The notes: generated from the letters alone by a model not told the origin. A stretch of 64,000 nucleotides of DNA from Oscillospiraceae bacterium (GCA_910574995.1 CAJTCS010000004.1:248001-312000), one strand, 5' to 3'. Positions 9,070 to 18,167 are shown, counted from the stretch's first letter. A program made the numbers and translations.

Positions 9070-9421
9070 TCGCTGATACCTCCTTTTCAAGTTTCCGCTG
9101 CTTTTCCAAGACAGCGTACAGGTTTTCGATCTGATAGGGCCGCTCCTTTGGACGGATAAACTTTGTCTGCACAATGTTGCGGATTACCGTTTCAAGGGGC
9201 TGCCCGTGTTTTTCGTACATGGCAAAGAGGAAGCAGGGGAGCATGACGGCGCACATCAACGCCGCCGCAAGGCTCGTCCCGGCACTTCCTTTGAGCAAAA
9301 AGAAAAGCGGCAAGCCCATAGCGAGGGCCGCCGCAAAGCAAACGATCTGCCGCTTTGTCAAATTGAGGGCGACTTTCGTTTTTACTTTCGTCAGGTCTTT
9401 GGGTACGGGTACATACGCCAA
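9026..9421 (-). CDS. PrgI-family type IV secretion membrane protein
   Basis: 131 residues, TTG start at 9421 behind AAAGGAGGTTATCGC. It begins AYVPVPKDLTKVKTKV and has two close hydrophobic helices (about 25-45 and 50-67), the PrgI/VirB3-like pattern. It is a small inner-membrane component of the mating channel, encoded directly upstream of VirB4 as in other Firmicutes ICEs. Confidence 0.88.
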   Translation of the reverse strand: MAYVPVPKDLTKVKTKVALNLTKRQIVCFAAALAMGLPLFFLLKGSAGTSLAAALMCAVMLPCFLFAMYEKHGQPLETVIRNIVQTKFIRPKERPYQIENLYAVLEKQRKLEKEVSAIAKGTKHSNRPRRG

Positions 9422-9443
9422 GCGATAACCTCCTTTCCCGCCC

Positions 9444-10313
9444 TTAATGGGCGCTAAAGATGGATTTTGCCAACGCGCCGGATTTGAACAGGGAGAAGCA
9501 AAGGATAACGGTATAGGCCGCGAGGGAGAAGATCGCGCTGTGCAGATTGTCCGCTATTATCATGCTGTTTACCAAAACCGCGTAAATGCCGACGCATATC
9601 ATAATCAGGAAGCCCTGAAATCCGAGGGCGATAAGGGATTTGAGGTAGTTGTTTCCAATCTGCCCCCACTCCCGGTTTGTCATTGTTGCGAATGGAATAG
9701 GCGCAACCGAGCAATACAGGTATATTTCTATCATTCTGCCGTACAGGATAACCGTTATCAGCACCGACATGATTTTCATGCACAGGCTGACAAGGCTTGT
9801 TTCCATGACAAGCAATAAGAGTTCGGGGATTTCCATAGCGTCAAGCCCGGCCTGCATGGACGATAGGGCGGCGTCCACGTCTATATTTGTGTTGCCGCCA
9901 ATCACGCCCGCCGCGCCGGAAACGACGTGCTGCGCCATATCGAACACAGCCATAGTAATATCAAAGGTGTGGGTGACGAGATACACCGCCACCCACGCCT
10001 TGAAAATCCACTTGAAGAACATGAACGTATCAATGTCGTGCATATTGTTCTTTTCCGTTACCATGCTGATTAGCTCGTAGCACAGGACATAGGTAATGAC
10101 AAGCCCCGCAATGGGGACTATGACACTCTCCGATAGCGTCCGTATCATGGAGAATATGCCAGCGTTCCACCCTTGCGGGGTCTGCCCTACCTCTGCGGCG
10201 ATTGTGCCGACTTTTTCGTTTACGTCCCCGAACATAGTTGACAGATTACCGTTGATGGCTCCTATCAGGATTTCCTTTATCCATTCGTTAATCGCGTCAA
10301 GTATGCTCTGCAT
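9444..10313 (-). CDS. VirB6/TrbL-like channel protein (CD1112 family)
   Basis: 289 residues with five or six hydrophobic helices (for example SVIVPIAGLVITYVLCYELI and FLIMICVGIYAVLVNSMII), starting MQSILDAINEWIKEILIGAI. It matches the polytopic VirB6/TrbL-like proteins of clostridial ICEs, which form the inner-membrane part of the DNA channel. It lies between Maff2 and PrgI. Confidence 0.85.
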   Translation of the reverse strand: MQSILDAINEWIKEILIGAINGNLSTMFGDVNEKVGTIAAEVGQTPQGWNAGIFSMIRTLSESVIVPIAGLVITYVLCYELISMVTEKNNMHDIDTFMFFKWIFKAWVAVYLVTHTFDITMAVFDMAQHVVSGAAGVIGGNTNIDVDAALSSMQAGLDAMEIPELLLLVMETSLVSLCMKIMSVLITVILYGRMIEIYLYCSVAPIPFATMTNREWGQIGNNYLKSLIALGFQGFLIMICVGIYAVLVNSMIIADNLHSAIFSLAAYTVILCFSLFKSGALAKSIFSAH

Positions 10314-10331
10314 AGGTTCTTACCCTGCCGC

Positions 10332-10424
10332 TTAACCGAACAGGCCGGACAGCAGGGGTACGAGGGTGCCGCCGATCAGGGCGACACCGCCGCCCGCCAT
10401 GAGCTGCTTCATGCCCTGGCTTTT
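10332..10424 (-). pseudogene. maff2: maff2, 3' half (interrupted by IME)
   Basis: Thirty codons (KSQGMKQLMAGGGVALIGGT...SGLFG) ending TAA at 10332 are the C-terminal half of the small hydrophobic Maff2 conjugation protein. They lack a start. The N-terminal half lies 8.9 kb away at 19343-19467. Joining the halves at the AA core gives the expected NDNPGA-KSQGMKQL sequence, so excision would restore an intact gene. Confidence 0.88.
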
Positions 10425-10433
10425 TGCTCATGT
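10421..10433. other. IME attachment junction, left
   Basis: Plus strand TTTTTGCTCATGT: maff2 sequence to 10422, core TT at 10423-10424, then IME end TGCTCATGT. It mirrors the right junction. Confidence 0.8.
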
Positions 10434-10506
10434 GAGATAAAGAAGTAAAAGAAGTGTAAAAAATTTTGCCGTTCCCTGTCCGGCTGACTGCCGGACGGGT
10501 CGGGCT

Positions 10507-12129
10507 TTAGTCGGGCAACTCTACCTTGCCGACAAAAGAGTAATAGATTTCGATTTCCTGTCTGCGGAGCTTCCCCCGGCGTTTCCCGTCAAGGGCTTCC
10601 GATTCGTGGATTACGATTTTCTCCACAAACTCCCGTAACAGGGTAGGGGTAAGTTCCTCAAAGCTGGTGTACTTGCGTACCACTTTCATAAACTTTTCAG
10701 CGTTTGCCGTGGCTTCCAGCGTTTTAGAAAGCTCGCTCTGCAAAGCGGCGGCTTTCTCTTTCAGTTCCTTTTGCTCGGCTTCGTAGTCTGCCGAAAGTTC
10801 CGTGAAACGCTCGTCCGATATGCGCCCGGTCACACTGTCCTCATACAGCCGCTTGAAGATGGCGGAGAGTTCCGCAATCCGTTTTTCTGCCGCTTCCAGC
10901 TCTTTCTTCTTTGCGGCGTTCCGGCGTTTGCTCCCGTCCTCGGTCTGCTCGGTCAACAGCTTCATAAACCGGGCTTCGTGCTTGGCGGCGTAGCTGGTGA
11001 CTTTCCGTAGGTTCTCGGTCACTCCGGCGGTCAAAAGGTCGGTGCGGATAAAGTGCGCCGTACAGTCTGCCGTGCGCTTCTTGTAGCTGCCGCATATGTA
11101 GCAGTCCTGTTTCCGTTTATCCGTCTGATACCTCTGCTGGTACATGACGCTGCCGCAATCCGCACAAAAGAGTATGCCGGAGAACAAGCCCACTTCATCA
11201 TAGCGGTTAGGGCGTTTGCGCTGTTTGCGTAGCTCCTGCACACGCTCCCATGTGTCCTTGTCGATTATCTGCTCGTGGTGGTTCTCAAAGATTGCCTGTT
11301 TGTCCTCGCTGTTGTAGATAATCTTGCTGCACTTGTAGGATTGGGTGGTGGTCTTGAAGTTCACAAGGCAGCCCGTGTATTCCCGGTTTTCAAGGATATG
11401 TACCACGGTGTTCGCCGCCCACTTGCACTCATAGCCGGGGTGGTAGCGGCGGGTGCTTCCCGTCCTGCGGTATTCCAGCGTTCCCGGCGTGGGGATTTCC
11501 TGCTCCGTGAGCATACGGGCTATCTTGGTCGGACCGTTCCCGGCAAGGCATAGGCTGTAAATCTGCTTTACCACGGGGGCGGCTTCTTCGTCAATGATGA
11601 AATTTTCGTCCTCGTCCATGAGGTAGCCGTACACGGGCTTGCTTGTGACGGGCTTCCCACTCATGCCTTTTGAGCGTTTTACCGCCCGGATTTTCTTGCT
11701 CGTATCCCTCACCAGCCATTCGTTAAAAATGTTACGCAAAGGCGCAAAATCGTTGTCTCCCTGTGCGCTGTCTACGCCGTCATTGATGGCAATGAAGCGG
11801 ACGCCGTTCTGTGGGAAAATCATTTCGGTGTACATTCCCACTTGAAGATAGTTTCGCCCTAACCGTGACATATCCTTTACAATGACTGTTCCCACAAGCC
11901 CCGCTTCAATGTCGGCAAGCATGGACTGGAAGCCGGGTCTTTGGAAATTTGCCCCGGAGAATCCGTCGTCCGTGTACCATTTGAGGTTGGAAAAGCCGTT
12001 CTGTTTTGCGTAGGCTTCAAGGATTCGCTTCTGGTTGCTTATGGAGTTGGATTCGCCTTGGAGCGTGTCCTCGTGCGACAATCTCGGATAAAGGGCGGTA
12101 ATGAGTTTCTGGGTGGTCTGTCTTGGCAT
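10507..12129 (-). CDS. Large serine recombinase (IME integrase, TnpX-like)
   Basis: 540 residues. The resolvase domain (1-150) has the catalytic Ser in ALYPRLSHED and the arginine-rich DMSRLGRNYLQVG. The recombinase domain is about 165-290. A zinc ribbon (CADCGSVMY...CYICGSYKK) and a coiled-coil region rich in Ala/Lys/Glu (about 400-480) follow. It should integrate and excise the IME using a 2-bp core at maff2. It lies just inside the left end, as expected for the element's own integrase. Confidence 0.93.
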   Translation of the reverse strand: MPRQTTQKLITALYPRLSHEDTLQGESNSISNQKRILEAYAKQNGFSNLKWYTDDGFSGANFQRPGFQSMLADIEAGLVGTVIVKDMSRLGRNYLQVGMYTEMIFPQNGVRFIAINDGVDSAQGDNDFAPLRNIFNEWLVRDTSKKIRAVKRSKGMSGKPVTSKPVYGYLMDEDENFIIDEEAAPVVKQIYSLCLAGNGPTKIARMLTEQEIPTPGTLEYRRTGSTRRYHPGYECKWAANTVVHILENREYTGCLVNFKTTTQSYKCSKIIYNSEDKQAIFENHHEQIIDKDTWERVQELRKQRKRPNRYDEVGLFSGILFCADCGSVMYQQRYQTDKRKQDCYICGSYKKRTADCTAHFIRTDLLTAGVTENLRKVTSYAAKHEARFMKLLTEQTEDGSKRRNAAKKKELEAAEKRIAELSAIFKRLYEDSVTGRISDERFTELSADYEAEQKELKEKAAALQSELSKTLEATANAEKFMKVVRKYTSFEELTPTLLREFVEKIVIHESEALDGKRRGKLRRQEIEIYYSFVGKVELPD

Positions 12130-12146
12130 AATGTCCTCCGTTTCCG

Positions 12147-12201
12147 ACAGCCAGCCCCACTATTCCGTAGGTCTATTATACCATAGGGCGGGGCTGGCTG
12201 T
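12147..12201 (-). promoter_or_regulatory. Recombinase promoter region flanked by inverted repeat
   Basis: A perfect 12-bp inverted repeat (ACAGCCAGCCCC at 12147-12158, GGGGCTGGCTGT at 12190-12201) surrounds a minus-strand TATAAT (about 12174-12179) upstream of the recombinase. It can act as an operator or as a transcript hairpin ending the tnpW message. Confidence 0.55.
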
Positions 12202-12261
12202 ACAGTCCTTTTGCTACTTTATGTCGAAAAATATCACATTTTTTTATTAAGGTTTATCGCA

Positions 12262-12459
12262 TTATATAGCGTGGGCGGTTCTTTCCCCGGTTGCGCTTTC
12301 CGCTTCCAGCACTTTCATCATCTTGTCGGCGGCAGTGGCGGTAGTGCCTTGTTTGAAATAGCCGGAAACCACAAGGACGGTGTTCCCTCTGCGTACCTCG
12401 GTCACGCAATCCGGGCGGCGGGCGGTGGTGGCGGTGCTTTTCTTGGGCGTGTCGGTCAT
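12262..12459 (-). CDS. tnpW: TnpW-family transposon protein
   Basis: 65 residues from ATG 12459. AAAGGAGA is 7 nt upstream and the start overlaps the DnaC-like stop as ATGA. The core PDCVTEVRRGNTVLVVSGYFKQG..TAADKMMKVLE is the TnpW family signature. TnpW is a small conserved protein encoded next to TnpX-type recombinases; its function is not established. Confidence 0.85.
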   Translation of the reverse strand: MTDTPKKSTATTARRPDCVTEVRRGNTVLVVSGYFKQGTTATAADKMMKVLEAESATGERTAHAI

Positions 12460-13310
12460 AGGCAAATCTCCTTTCCGTTCAGCAGCGTTTTAAGCTGTTC
12501 CATTTTCTCCCGTGCTTTGGCTTTTCTGAAATTCTCCCCGGTAATGCGGACGGGGGTACACATTTCTGTAAGGCGGTCATAAATGCGGGCGTGGGCGGTG
12601 TCCTCCGGGTTCTGCAATTCTTCCAGCGTCAAATTTGTGGTGACAATCAGCGGCTTTTGGCTGCGGTATCGGCTGTCAATCACGTTGTAAACCTGTTCAA
12701 GCCCGTATTCTGTGCCACGCTCCATGCCGAAATCGTCAAGGATAAGCAGAGGGAAGCTGCAAAGGCGGGCTATGTACTCGTTACGGTCTTTGAAGCTGGC
12801 GGCAAGGTCATTGAGTATCAAGGCAAAGTTTGTCATGCACACGGAAATCTCTTTCTCCATGAGGGCGTTGGCGATACACCCGGCAAAATAGCTCTTGCCT
12901 GTGCCTACCATGCCCCATAACAGATAGCCGATATTCCCGGCTTTCATTTCCTCCCAACACTCCACATAGGTATAGGCTTTGTGCATTTGGGGGCATTTCC
13001 CGTTGTCGTTCTCAAACGTCCATTCCCGCATAGCCGGGTCGGTGAAGCCTGTCCGTTTCAGCCGTTCCACTTCCTCCCGGTGCTTGTATTCCCTATGGCT
13101 GGCTTCCAGCGTTTCCCGGCGTTTCCGCTGACAGTCACATTCTTTCGGGTGGCGGTCACGCCCGAAAAAGGTTTTGCCCTCCGGGAAGTAGGCTTCTTTG
13201 GGCTGGCGGCAGCTCCCGCAATATAAAAGCCCGTCCTCGCCCGTGTAGTCCTCCGGCTCTGCTTCCTGTGCCGTGGCAAGCCGGAAAATGGCGTTATCAT
13301 AATCGCTCAT
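12456..13310 (-). CDS. DnaC/IstB-like ATP-binding protein
   Basis: 284 residues from ATG 13310, where AAGGAGGACGATTTT precedes; the ATG at 13331 lacks a site. An N-terminal zinc cluster (CGSC...CDCQ) precedes Walker A GMVGTGKSYFAG and Walker B LLILDDFG. It resembles helicase loaders and probably works with the adjacent RepA_N protein to start replication of the IME. Confidence 0.88.
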   Translation of the reverse strand: MSDYDNAIFRLATAQEAEPEDYTGEDGLLYCGSCRQPKEAYFPEGKTFFGRDRHPKECDCQRKRRETLEASHREYKHREEVERLKRTGFTDPAMREWTFENDNGKCPQMHKAYTYVECWEEMKAGNIGYLLWGMVGTGKSYFAGCIANALMEKEISVCMTNFALILNDLAASFKDRNEYIARLCSFPLLILDDFGMERGTEYGLEQVYNVIDSRYRSQKPLIVTTNLTLEELQNPEDTAHARIYDRLTEMCTPVRITGENFRKAKAREKMEQLKTLLNGKEICL

Positions 13311-13372
13311 AAAATCGTCCTCCTTGTTCATGGTCTTTTACGCCCTGTTTACGGGGCGTTGTATTTATGTGG

Positions 13373-14137
13373 TCAAAGGCTCTCGCCCTCTTTGTAGGAA
13401 TAATCGGGGATTCCTTTCTTTCCTGTGCCTTTCCTGTCACGTCTTGCCCACATACGGACAGCGGCGGCATGGTTGGCGTACACTTTCCCATAGGCGGCTA
13501 TGAACTCGCTCAATTCCTCAATGAACCGTTCCAGCCTGTCCGGGTATTCCCCTTTCAGCTCCGCATACTCGGATTCGGAGAGGAAAAGGTTTTTATATCT
13601 GCCAAAGGGTGCGGGCTGCTCCCCACTCACTCCTTTTCGTTGGTTCTCTTTTAGTTGGTTTATAGTAAGTTGGTTAGGGGCCGGTTTTCCGTCCAACGCA
13701 AAGGTCGGTTTTCCGACCTTATGAGGGTCGCTTTTCCGGCTATCAGAGGGTCGGTTTTCCGGCTGTATGGCAGTCATATGGTCGGAAAACTGTACCACTG
13801 GCATTTGCGGTATTTTCACATAAAGACGGTTCGGTGCGGAGAAGCCCCGGCGTTCCCTCACCAGAAGCCCGGCAGCGTCCAGCTCGTTCAGTGCGCTTTT
13901 TATGGCGGTGCTGCCTTTATCCAGCATTTCCGTTATCTCCGAAACGGGATAGACAATATACGTCCTGCCCTCGCTGTCCTGCCAGCCGTTCTTCTGTGAG
14001 AGGGTGGAACGGTCAAGAAGCAGCCCATAGAGCAGCCTTGCAGTATGCGACAAGTCCATTTTCAGCAGAAAATAGGGATAGGGCAGAAAACGGGGCAATA
14101 TGGTGTCGGCTTTGATGTATTCGGTTATGGTTCTCAC
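13373..14137 (-). CDS. repA: RepA_N-type replication initiator
   Basis: 254 residues. The N-terminal RepA_N/winged-helix domain (about 5-115) contains FLPYPYFLLKMDLSHTARLLYGLLLDR and STAIKSALNELDAAGL. A low-complexity linker and a C-terminal DnaD-like tail follow. The GTG start at 14137 overlaps its own Shine-Dalgarno. Three codons later, where related proteins start (TEYIKAD), the codon is ATA with AGGAGG at proper spacing. It suggests the element replicates autonomously after excision. Confidence 0.85.
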   Translation of the reverse strand: MRTITEYIKADTILPRFLPYPYFLLKMDLSHTARLLYGLLLDRSTLSQKNGWQDSEGRTYIVYPVSEITEMLDKGSTAIKSALNELDAAGLLVRERRGFSAPNRLYVKIPQMPVVQFSDHMTAIQPENRPSDSRKSDPHKVGKPTFALDGKPAPNQLTINQLKENQRKGVSGEQPAPFGRYKNLFLSESEYAELKGEYPDRLERFIEELSEFIAAYGKVYANHAAAVRMWARRDRKGTGKKGIPDYSYKEGESL

Positions 14138-14155
14138 CTCCTGTCTGTGGCTTCT

Positions 14156-14196
14156 GTTACGCAGTTAAAACGGCATTTTCGGGGGTAAAGGATAAA
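14156..14196 (-). promoter_or_regulatory. Conserved leader/origin motif upstream of repA
   Basis: A 41-bp sequence starting GTTACGCAGT and containing ATTTT..GGGGTAA..ATAAA (plus strand) lies 19 bp before the initiator start. It matches 32 of 41 positions of 23569-23609, which precedes the ICE's own initiator-like gene in the same orientation. It may be a binding site, origin element or transcript leader. Confidence 0.6.
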
Positions 14197-14237
14197 TGTA
14201 TCGGCTACCCGTTGAGGGCGGTCAAAAAAGCCTTGAT

Positions 14238-14624
14238 TTATGGGGGTCTGGAATATCCTAAAGCGTGACATTTATCCCTCTGTTTCCGCTTGCGCTGTGC
14301 GGCTTTGATTCTTTTCATGCGTCCGGCGCAGTTCGGGCAGTATTTCCCCCGGTTTGACTTGGGGAGAAAATACCCGCCGCACTCGGTACAGCGTTTCCTG
14401 TCTGCCCGGTGGAGTAGGGCGGCTTCCAGTTTCCCGTCCAATGGCAGCACGGCGGCAATGAACCAGCGGCATAAAAGGGAATAGCTGATACTCTGGACGC
14501 ATACGCAAGGCTCGCCGTTATCCAGCAAGATACAGTTGCCGTTATCGTAGTTGCAGCACTCATGCACAAGGCGGCGGGCGGCTCTGTACTGTGGGTAGTC
14601 CATGTAGGGGCGTTTACCGTTCAT
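14238..14624 (-). CDS. Cysteine-rich VLP-domain protein
   Basis: 128 residues from ATG 14624, overlapping the relaxase 3' end. Cysteine pairs occur in HECCNYDNGNCILL, EPCVCVQSISYSLLCRWF, CTECGGYF and YCPNCAGRMKR. The last two form a zinc ribbon followed by a basic tail. The family is common next to relaxases of clostridial mobile elements; its role is unknown. Confidence 0.8.
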   Translation of the reverse strand: MNGKRPYMDYPQYRAARRLVHECCNYDNGNCILLDNGEPCVCVQSISYSLLCRWFIAAVLPLDGKLEAALLHRADRKRCTECGGYFLPKSNRGKYCPNCAGRMKRIKAAQRKRKQRDKCHALGYSRPP

Positions 14625-16254
14625 TTTCCCGCCCCTTTCCCCGTTCCGGCTCACGGCGTAATATCTTGTCAAGATTGCTTTTCACGGTCTGCAATTCCCG
14701 GACGTTCGCTTTCTTCTCCCGGTACTCGTTGTAAAGGGCGTTTTTCTCTTTGGTAAGCTGCTCAATCTCCGCTTGTAGGGCTTTGGACGCTGGCAGTTTG
14801 GAGATTCCCTGTGCCTTGAAATACCGGGCGGCAGATTCGGAAATGATAAACTCGCTTTCGTGCTGCTCCCGGTAGGCTCTCCGGGCTTTCTCCGTTTTCT
14901 GCGCCCGCAATCCGTCACGGGCTGGTTTGGTCTTGATGTACGCCAATAGCTGTTTCTGCAAGTCCTTTTTCTCCCGTAAAGTGCTTTCCACGGCTTTCAG
15001 CTTCCCGGTCGCTTCATGCAGTCCGGCACTGGCGGCGGCAAGGGCGGCTTCCAGTTCCTCCGGGGAAGAAAAGCCGGATTCCTCGTAAACGCTCATGGTC
15101 GCCGCCATTTGCTTCAGATTGTGCAAAGTCGCCCACTTCTCATAGCCTTTCCCCTTGCCCTCGGCTCTCTTGGCAGCTATGTCTACCATGCGCTGTACTC
15201 CGTCATTCTTCGGGGAGTTTATGGCGGCTTTATTGCGCTGTAAGCGGTCTTTTATGCTGCGGGGGTATTTCTCTTTGGGTAGGGGCTTTTCGACGGCTCT
15301 GGCGGCGTTCTGTGCGTTTATGGTGAGTGCTTCCAGTACGGCGGCACGGTCAAAATCATCACCCAACTTCCGGGCGGTGATGGGCTTCGTCCTGTCCGGC
15401 GTGAGATAACTCAACCTCCCCCGGCTCTCCTTGACGGTCACGCCTTGCTGTAACAGTTTCCCGGAAAAGTCCTCAAAGGAAACGGCAGAGGACAGGGCTG
15501 CTCGGATTGTGCGCCTTAATTTCTCCTTGTCGGTTTCAAACTTGGTTTGTTTTGGCGGTTCGCCTGTGGCGGCAAGGGAAGCGTTCTCTTTATCCAGTGC
15601 GGCTTGTCCTTTCCGTTTCGCCCAATACTCACGCTCGGTAATGCGGTTCTTGCTCCCGTGGAGTAAATCAATCTGATAGAGGTTTTCCCTGTGGCACATC
15701 TCCATGACTTCCGCTTTGAAATATTCCATAGCTGCGTCCGTACAGCGGTGCTTGCAGCCCTCCCTTGTGTCGGCTGGTCTTTCCATGTAGGGCAATAGCG
15801 GCACTTCGGCAATCCGCAAAGAATTGATTACGATATGCACATGAATATTGCCGCTGTGGTTATGCCCGTCCGGGTGAGTACAAACAAGGGCTTGGTGTCC
15901 GGGAAAATGCTCTTTACAGAACTGCTCGCCCAACACTTGCGCCCGGTCTACGGTCAAGCCGTTGTCTGGTGCGTCACGGGGGTCAAAACTGATAATGTAA
16001 TGGTGGCTCTTTACGTCCTCCCGTTTCTGGTTCTTGCCGTATCGGAGATTGGAACGCATACAGGCGATTGCAAAATCTTCATCACCGCAATTCAGAGAGG
16101 AAATACGGTAATCATCACGGAGAACAAGCCGCCCGTTTCCGTCCAGTGTGGGCTTCATGGTAAACTCGTCATGCTCAAAGGTTAGGTATTGCTCGGCAGC
16201 TCCATAGTCGGCATTTTTAGAGCTGATATGTTTGAATGTTGCCAACGGCTTCAC
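14614..16254 (-). CDS. Relaxase (MobP-type) of the IME
   Basis: 546 residues. The N-terminal relaxase domain shows HHYIISFDPRD and the metal-binding triad in GNIHVHIVINSL, with a candidate catalytic Tyr near residue 17 (NADYGAAEQYL). The C-terminal half is coiled-coil. It should nick oriT and pilot the strand. The 5' end overlaps MobC by 38 bp. Confidence 0.92.
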   Translation of the reverse strand: MKPLATFKHISSKNADYGAAEQYLTFEHDEFTMKPTLDGNGRLVLRDDYRISSLNCGDEDFAIACMRSNLRYGKNQKREDVKSHHYIISFDPRDAPDNGLTVDRAQVLGEQFCKEHFPGHQALVCTHPDGHNHSGNIHVHIVINSLRIAEVPLLPYMERPADTREGCKHRCTDAAMEYFKAEVMEMCHRENLYQIDLLHGSKNRITEREYWAKRKGQAALDKENASLAATGEPPKQTKFETDKEKLRRTIRAALSSAVSFEDFSGKLLQQGVTVKESRGRLSYLTPDRTKPITARKLGDDFDRAAVLEALTINAQNAARAVEKPLPKEKYPRSIKDRLQRNKAAINSPKNDGVQRMVDIAAKRAEGKGKGYEKWATLHNLKQMAATMSVYEESGFSSPEELEAALAAASAGLHEATGKLKAVESTLREKKDLQKQLLAYIKTKPARDGLRAQKTEKARRAYREQHESEFIISESAARYFKAQGISKLPASKALQAEIEQLTKEKNALYNEYREKKANVRELQTVKSNLDKILRREPERGKGRENER

Positions 16255-16612
16255 CTACTTTCTGCAAGACTTCAAACTTCAAGGCGGCAAGCTCCGCTGT
16301 GGCGGCTCGTACCTCTTGGGAGAGGGCGTTATAGGGTGCGCCGTACTCGTTCAGACAGCGGGCAATCTGGTTCAAGTTGCTGCCGATTTTTCCGTACTCG
16401 GCTGTTAGCTTTCCAACGGCAGACAGCAGTTCATCATTAACCGGGGAAACAGTAATGACCGGGCGTATGCTTGACTTGATAAGGGCTTGCCGGATAAACT
16501 CGGCTTGGCTCATTTTGCAGAGGGTGACACGCTCGGAAAACTCGGCGTATTCTTCCTCGGTCAAGCGTGTCTTGATTACCCGGTGGCGGTGGGGCGTGTT
16601 GTATCTTTTCAT
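16217..16612 (-). CDS. mobC: MobC-like relaxosome accessory protein
   Basis: 131 residues from ATG 16612 (AAGGAGCTGAAAGCC upstream; an upstream ATG at 16675 lacks a site). A basic N-terminus and ribbon-helix-helix core (KTRLTEEEYAEFSERV..CKMSQAEFIRQAL) precede the MobC motif GSNLNQIARCLNEYG. It probably binds oriT just upstream and helps the relaxase. Confidence 0.9.
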   Translation of the reverse strand: MKRYNTPHRHRVIKTRLTEEEYAEFSERVTLCKMSQAEFIRQALIKSSIRPVITVSPVNDELLSAVGKLTAEYGKIGSNLNQIARCLNEYGAPYNALSQEVRAATAELAALKFEVLQKVGEAVGNIQTYQL

Positions 16613-16639
16613 GGCTTTCAGCTCCTTTCTTTTTATGGT

Positions 16640-17051
16640 TTGCCCTCTCACCAATAGGAGAAAAACAGGGGGCAAAGCGGAAGTGTTTTTTGAAAAATCC
16701 GAAAATATTTTTTCGGGGATTTTTCAAGCGGCGCAAGCCGCAAAAAGGCGGGCTTGGGGTGGCAACCCCAACAAGATTCCCATAGGACAAAATGAGCGAT
16801 TAGCGAAATTTGGTACTGTGGTAGAATCTTGCTCTAAGAAAGTGGCGGCTTCCTCTGTGCTGGCTTCTCTCAATACATTTAGTGCCGCAAGCGGGGATTT
16901 TGCCAAAGTTGTGGCGATATTTCTCCCCTACTACCTACAACACCACGCAAGCCGGAATAGGCGGAAAAAGGGAACAAAAAACATATAAAAAAGCAGCAAA
17001 TCTTTTTCAGACTTACTGCTTTTGATGACCAACATTAAGGGTATATTTAGT
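16640..17051. other. Non-coding mob upstream region, candidate oriT
   Basis: About 400 bp without a convincing gene upstream of mobC. It contains a GC hairpin (GCGGCgcaaGCCGC, about 16728-16741) and a perfect 7-bp inverted repeat TTGGGGTGGCAACCCCAA at 16754-16771. G-rich dyads of this kind next to mobC are typical of MOBP nic regions. The nick site itself cannot be assigned. Confidence 0.5.
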
Positions 17052-17534
17052 TTATTTTTGTAAGATAATGATTTCGCCCTCTCCACACGGCTCTTGGAAG
17101 CCTTCATAATGGTGTTCTAATATTTCATTAGTTACTATAAATGGAGAATTGGCATTTAAAAACAGGTTTCTTTTGTCTAACCTTTTTCGTAAAATTTCCT
17201 TGCTGGCTTTCATATAAACAAGTTCTACCGTACCGCCAGCTTTTTCTATCATAGCTTTGTAAAAATCACGATTTTCTTTACTCCAAAAGCTAAAATCAAT
17301 CACTATGTTTTGTCCTTCTTTAATTAGCTTTAATAATCTTTCACGAAGTGTCAACTCGACTTTTTCTGATAGTTCCTCGTATTGGCTATCTGGGTAATCA
17401 ATTCCTTTTTTTCCATAGATTTTCCACATTTCTTCATCTATCGAAAGTCGAATATATCCTTCTTTTTCTTTCTGCTTTGAGTAAGTGGTTTTCCCTGAAC
17501 CGCATACTCCGCACATCATTATAACTTTACTCAT
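17052..17534 (-). CDS. P-loop kinase (AAA_33/zeta-like fold)
   Basis: 160 residues from ATG 17534 (MSKVIMMCGVCGSGKTTYSK). Walker A is GVCGSGKTT, NIVIDFSFWSKENRDFY is a Walker-B-like strand, and a lid follows (KEILRKRLDKRN). It probably phosphorylates a small molecule or acts like a zeta/chloramphenicol-phosphotransferase-type kinase; the substrate is unknown. This gene and its regulators are AT-richer than the mob/rep genes, suggesting a separate cargo origin. Confidence 0.75.
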   Translation of the reverse strand: MSKVIMMCGVCGSGKTTYSKQKEKEGYIRLSIDEEMWKIYGKKGIDYPDSQYEELSEKVELTLRERLLKLIKEGQNIVIDFSFWSKENRDFYKAMIEKAGGTVELVYMKASKEILRKRLDKRNLFLNANSPFIVTNEILEHHYEGFQEPCGEGEIIILQK

Positions 17535-17566
17535 ATATAAACCTCTAAAGAAATCTCTTTGTATAG

Positions 17567-17770
17567 TCAACAGTCAAAGCGAAATTTGAATAGAGCAGCT
17601 ACAAGTCGCTGTCTTATACTATCCTCGGTATCTATATTGATATGTCCGTTTTCAAGGGAAGCATATCTAATTCGTTTGTTGTAATGACGTAAAACCTCGT
17701 CCACGGCTTCCGGCTCTCCTTTAGTTGCTTTTATAATCGTTTCGTAAGGCACAAGATTAGGTTTATCCAT
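17567..17770 (-). CDS. Small HTH regulator (Tn916 Orf8-like)
   Basis: 67 residues from ATG 17770, with GGAGGTG inside the preceding sigma-like gene. The sequence PNLVPYETIIKATKGEPEAVDEVLRHYNKRIRYAS..RQRLVAALFKFRF matches the HTH_16 family that pairs with Orf7-type sigma proteins in conjugative elements. It overlaps the upstream gene by 8 bp. Confidence 0.85.
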   Translation of the reverse strand: MDKPNLVPYETIIKATKGEPEAVDEVLRHYNKRIRYASLENGHINIDTEDSIRQRLVAALFKFRFDC

Positions 17771-18167
17771 TTGAAAACACCTCCATTTCTTTTTGTAAAA
17801 TCTGCAAAGCACTGTGTATGTGATACCATATTGTACTTCGGCAACGTCCATATAATTCACTGATTTCTTGTTGCGTATAATGTCCGAAAAAATAAAGGAA
17901 GATAATTTCTCTCTTTTTCTCCGGTAAAGATTGCAGGGCAGTAGCAAGTTCTCCATTAGTGAAGATTACTGTATGATTGCATATAGTAACTGGGTATTCT
18001 TCATAAGGTGCTGTAAAATATCTATCTAACGTATTTAAGGGATAGAATTTTTCTTCTGTGAGGTATTCAAGGGATATTTCCTTTTTCTGCCTCCTGTTTC
18101 TTTCACGCCACGCATTGATAGCTGCATAGCGTATAACTACTTTACAAAAAGCATTAAAAGTATACAT
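17763..18167 (-). CDS. Sigma-70 region 4-like regulator (Orf7-type)
   Basis: 134 residues from ATG 18167 (AAGGAG 7 nt upstream); a start at 18200 is also possible. The C-terminus is a sigma region 4 helix-turn-helix (LQSLPEKKREIIFLYFFGHYTQQEISELYGRCRSTIWYHIHSAL). Such proteins act as positive regulators in Tn916-type elements. It is coupled to the small HTH gene. Confidence 0.82.
   Translation of the reverse strand: MYTFNAFCKVVIRYAAINAWRERNRRQKKEISLEYLTEEKFYPLNTLDRYFTAPYEEYPVTICNHTVIFTNGELATALQSLPEKKREIIFLYFFGHYTQQEISELYGRCRSTIWYHIHSALQILQKEMEVFSNG

Noticed and set aside
16377-16988. 203-codon plus-strand frame across mobC and its upstream region
   Set aside because: First half is antisense to MobC; the remainder lies in the oriT-like region and lacks a start.
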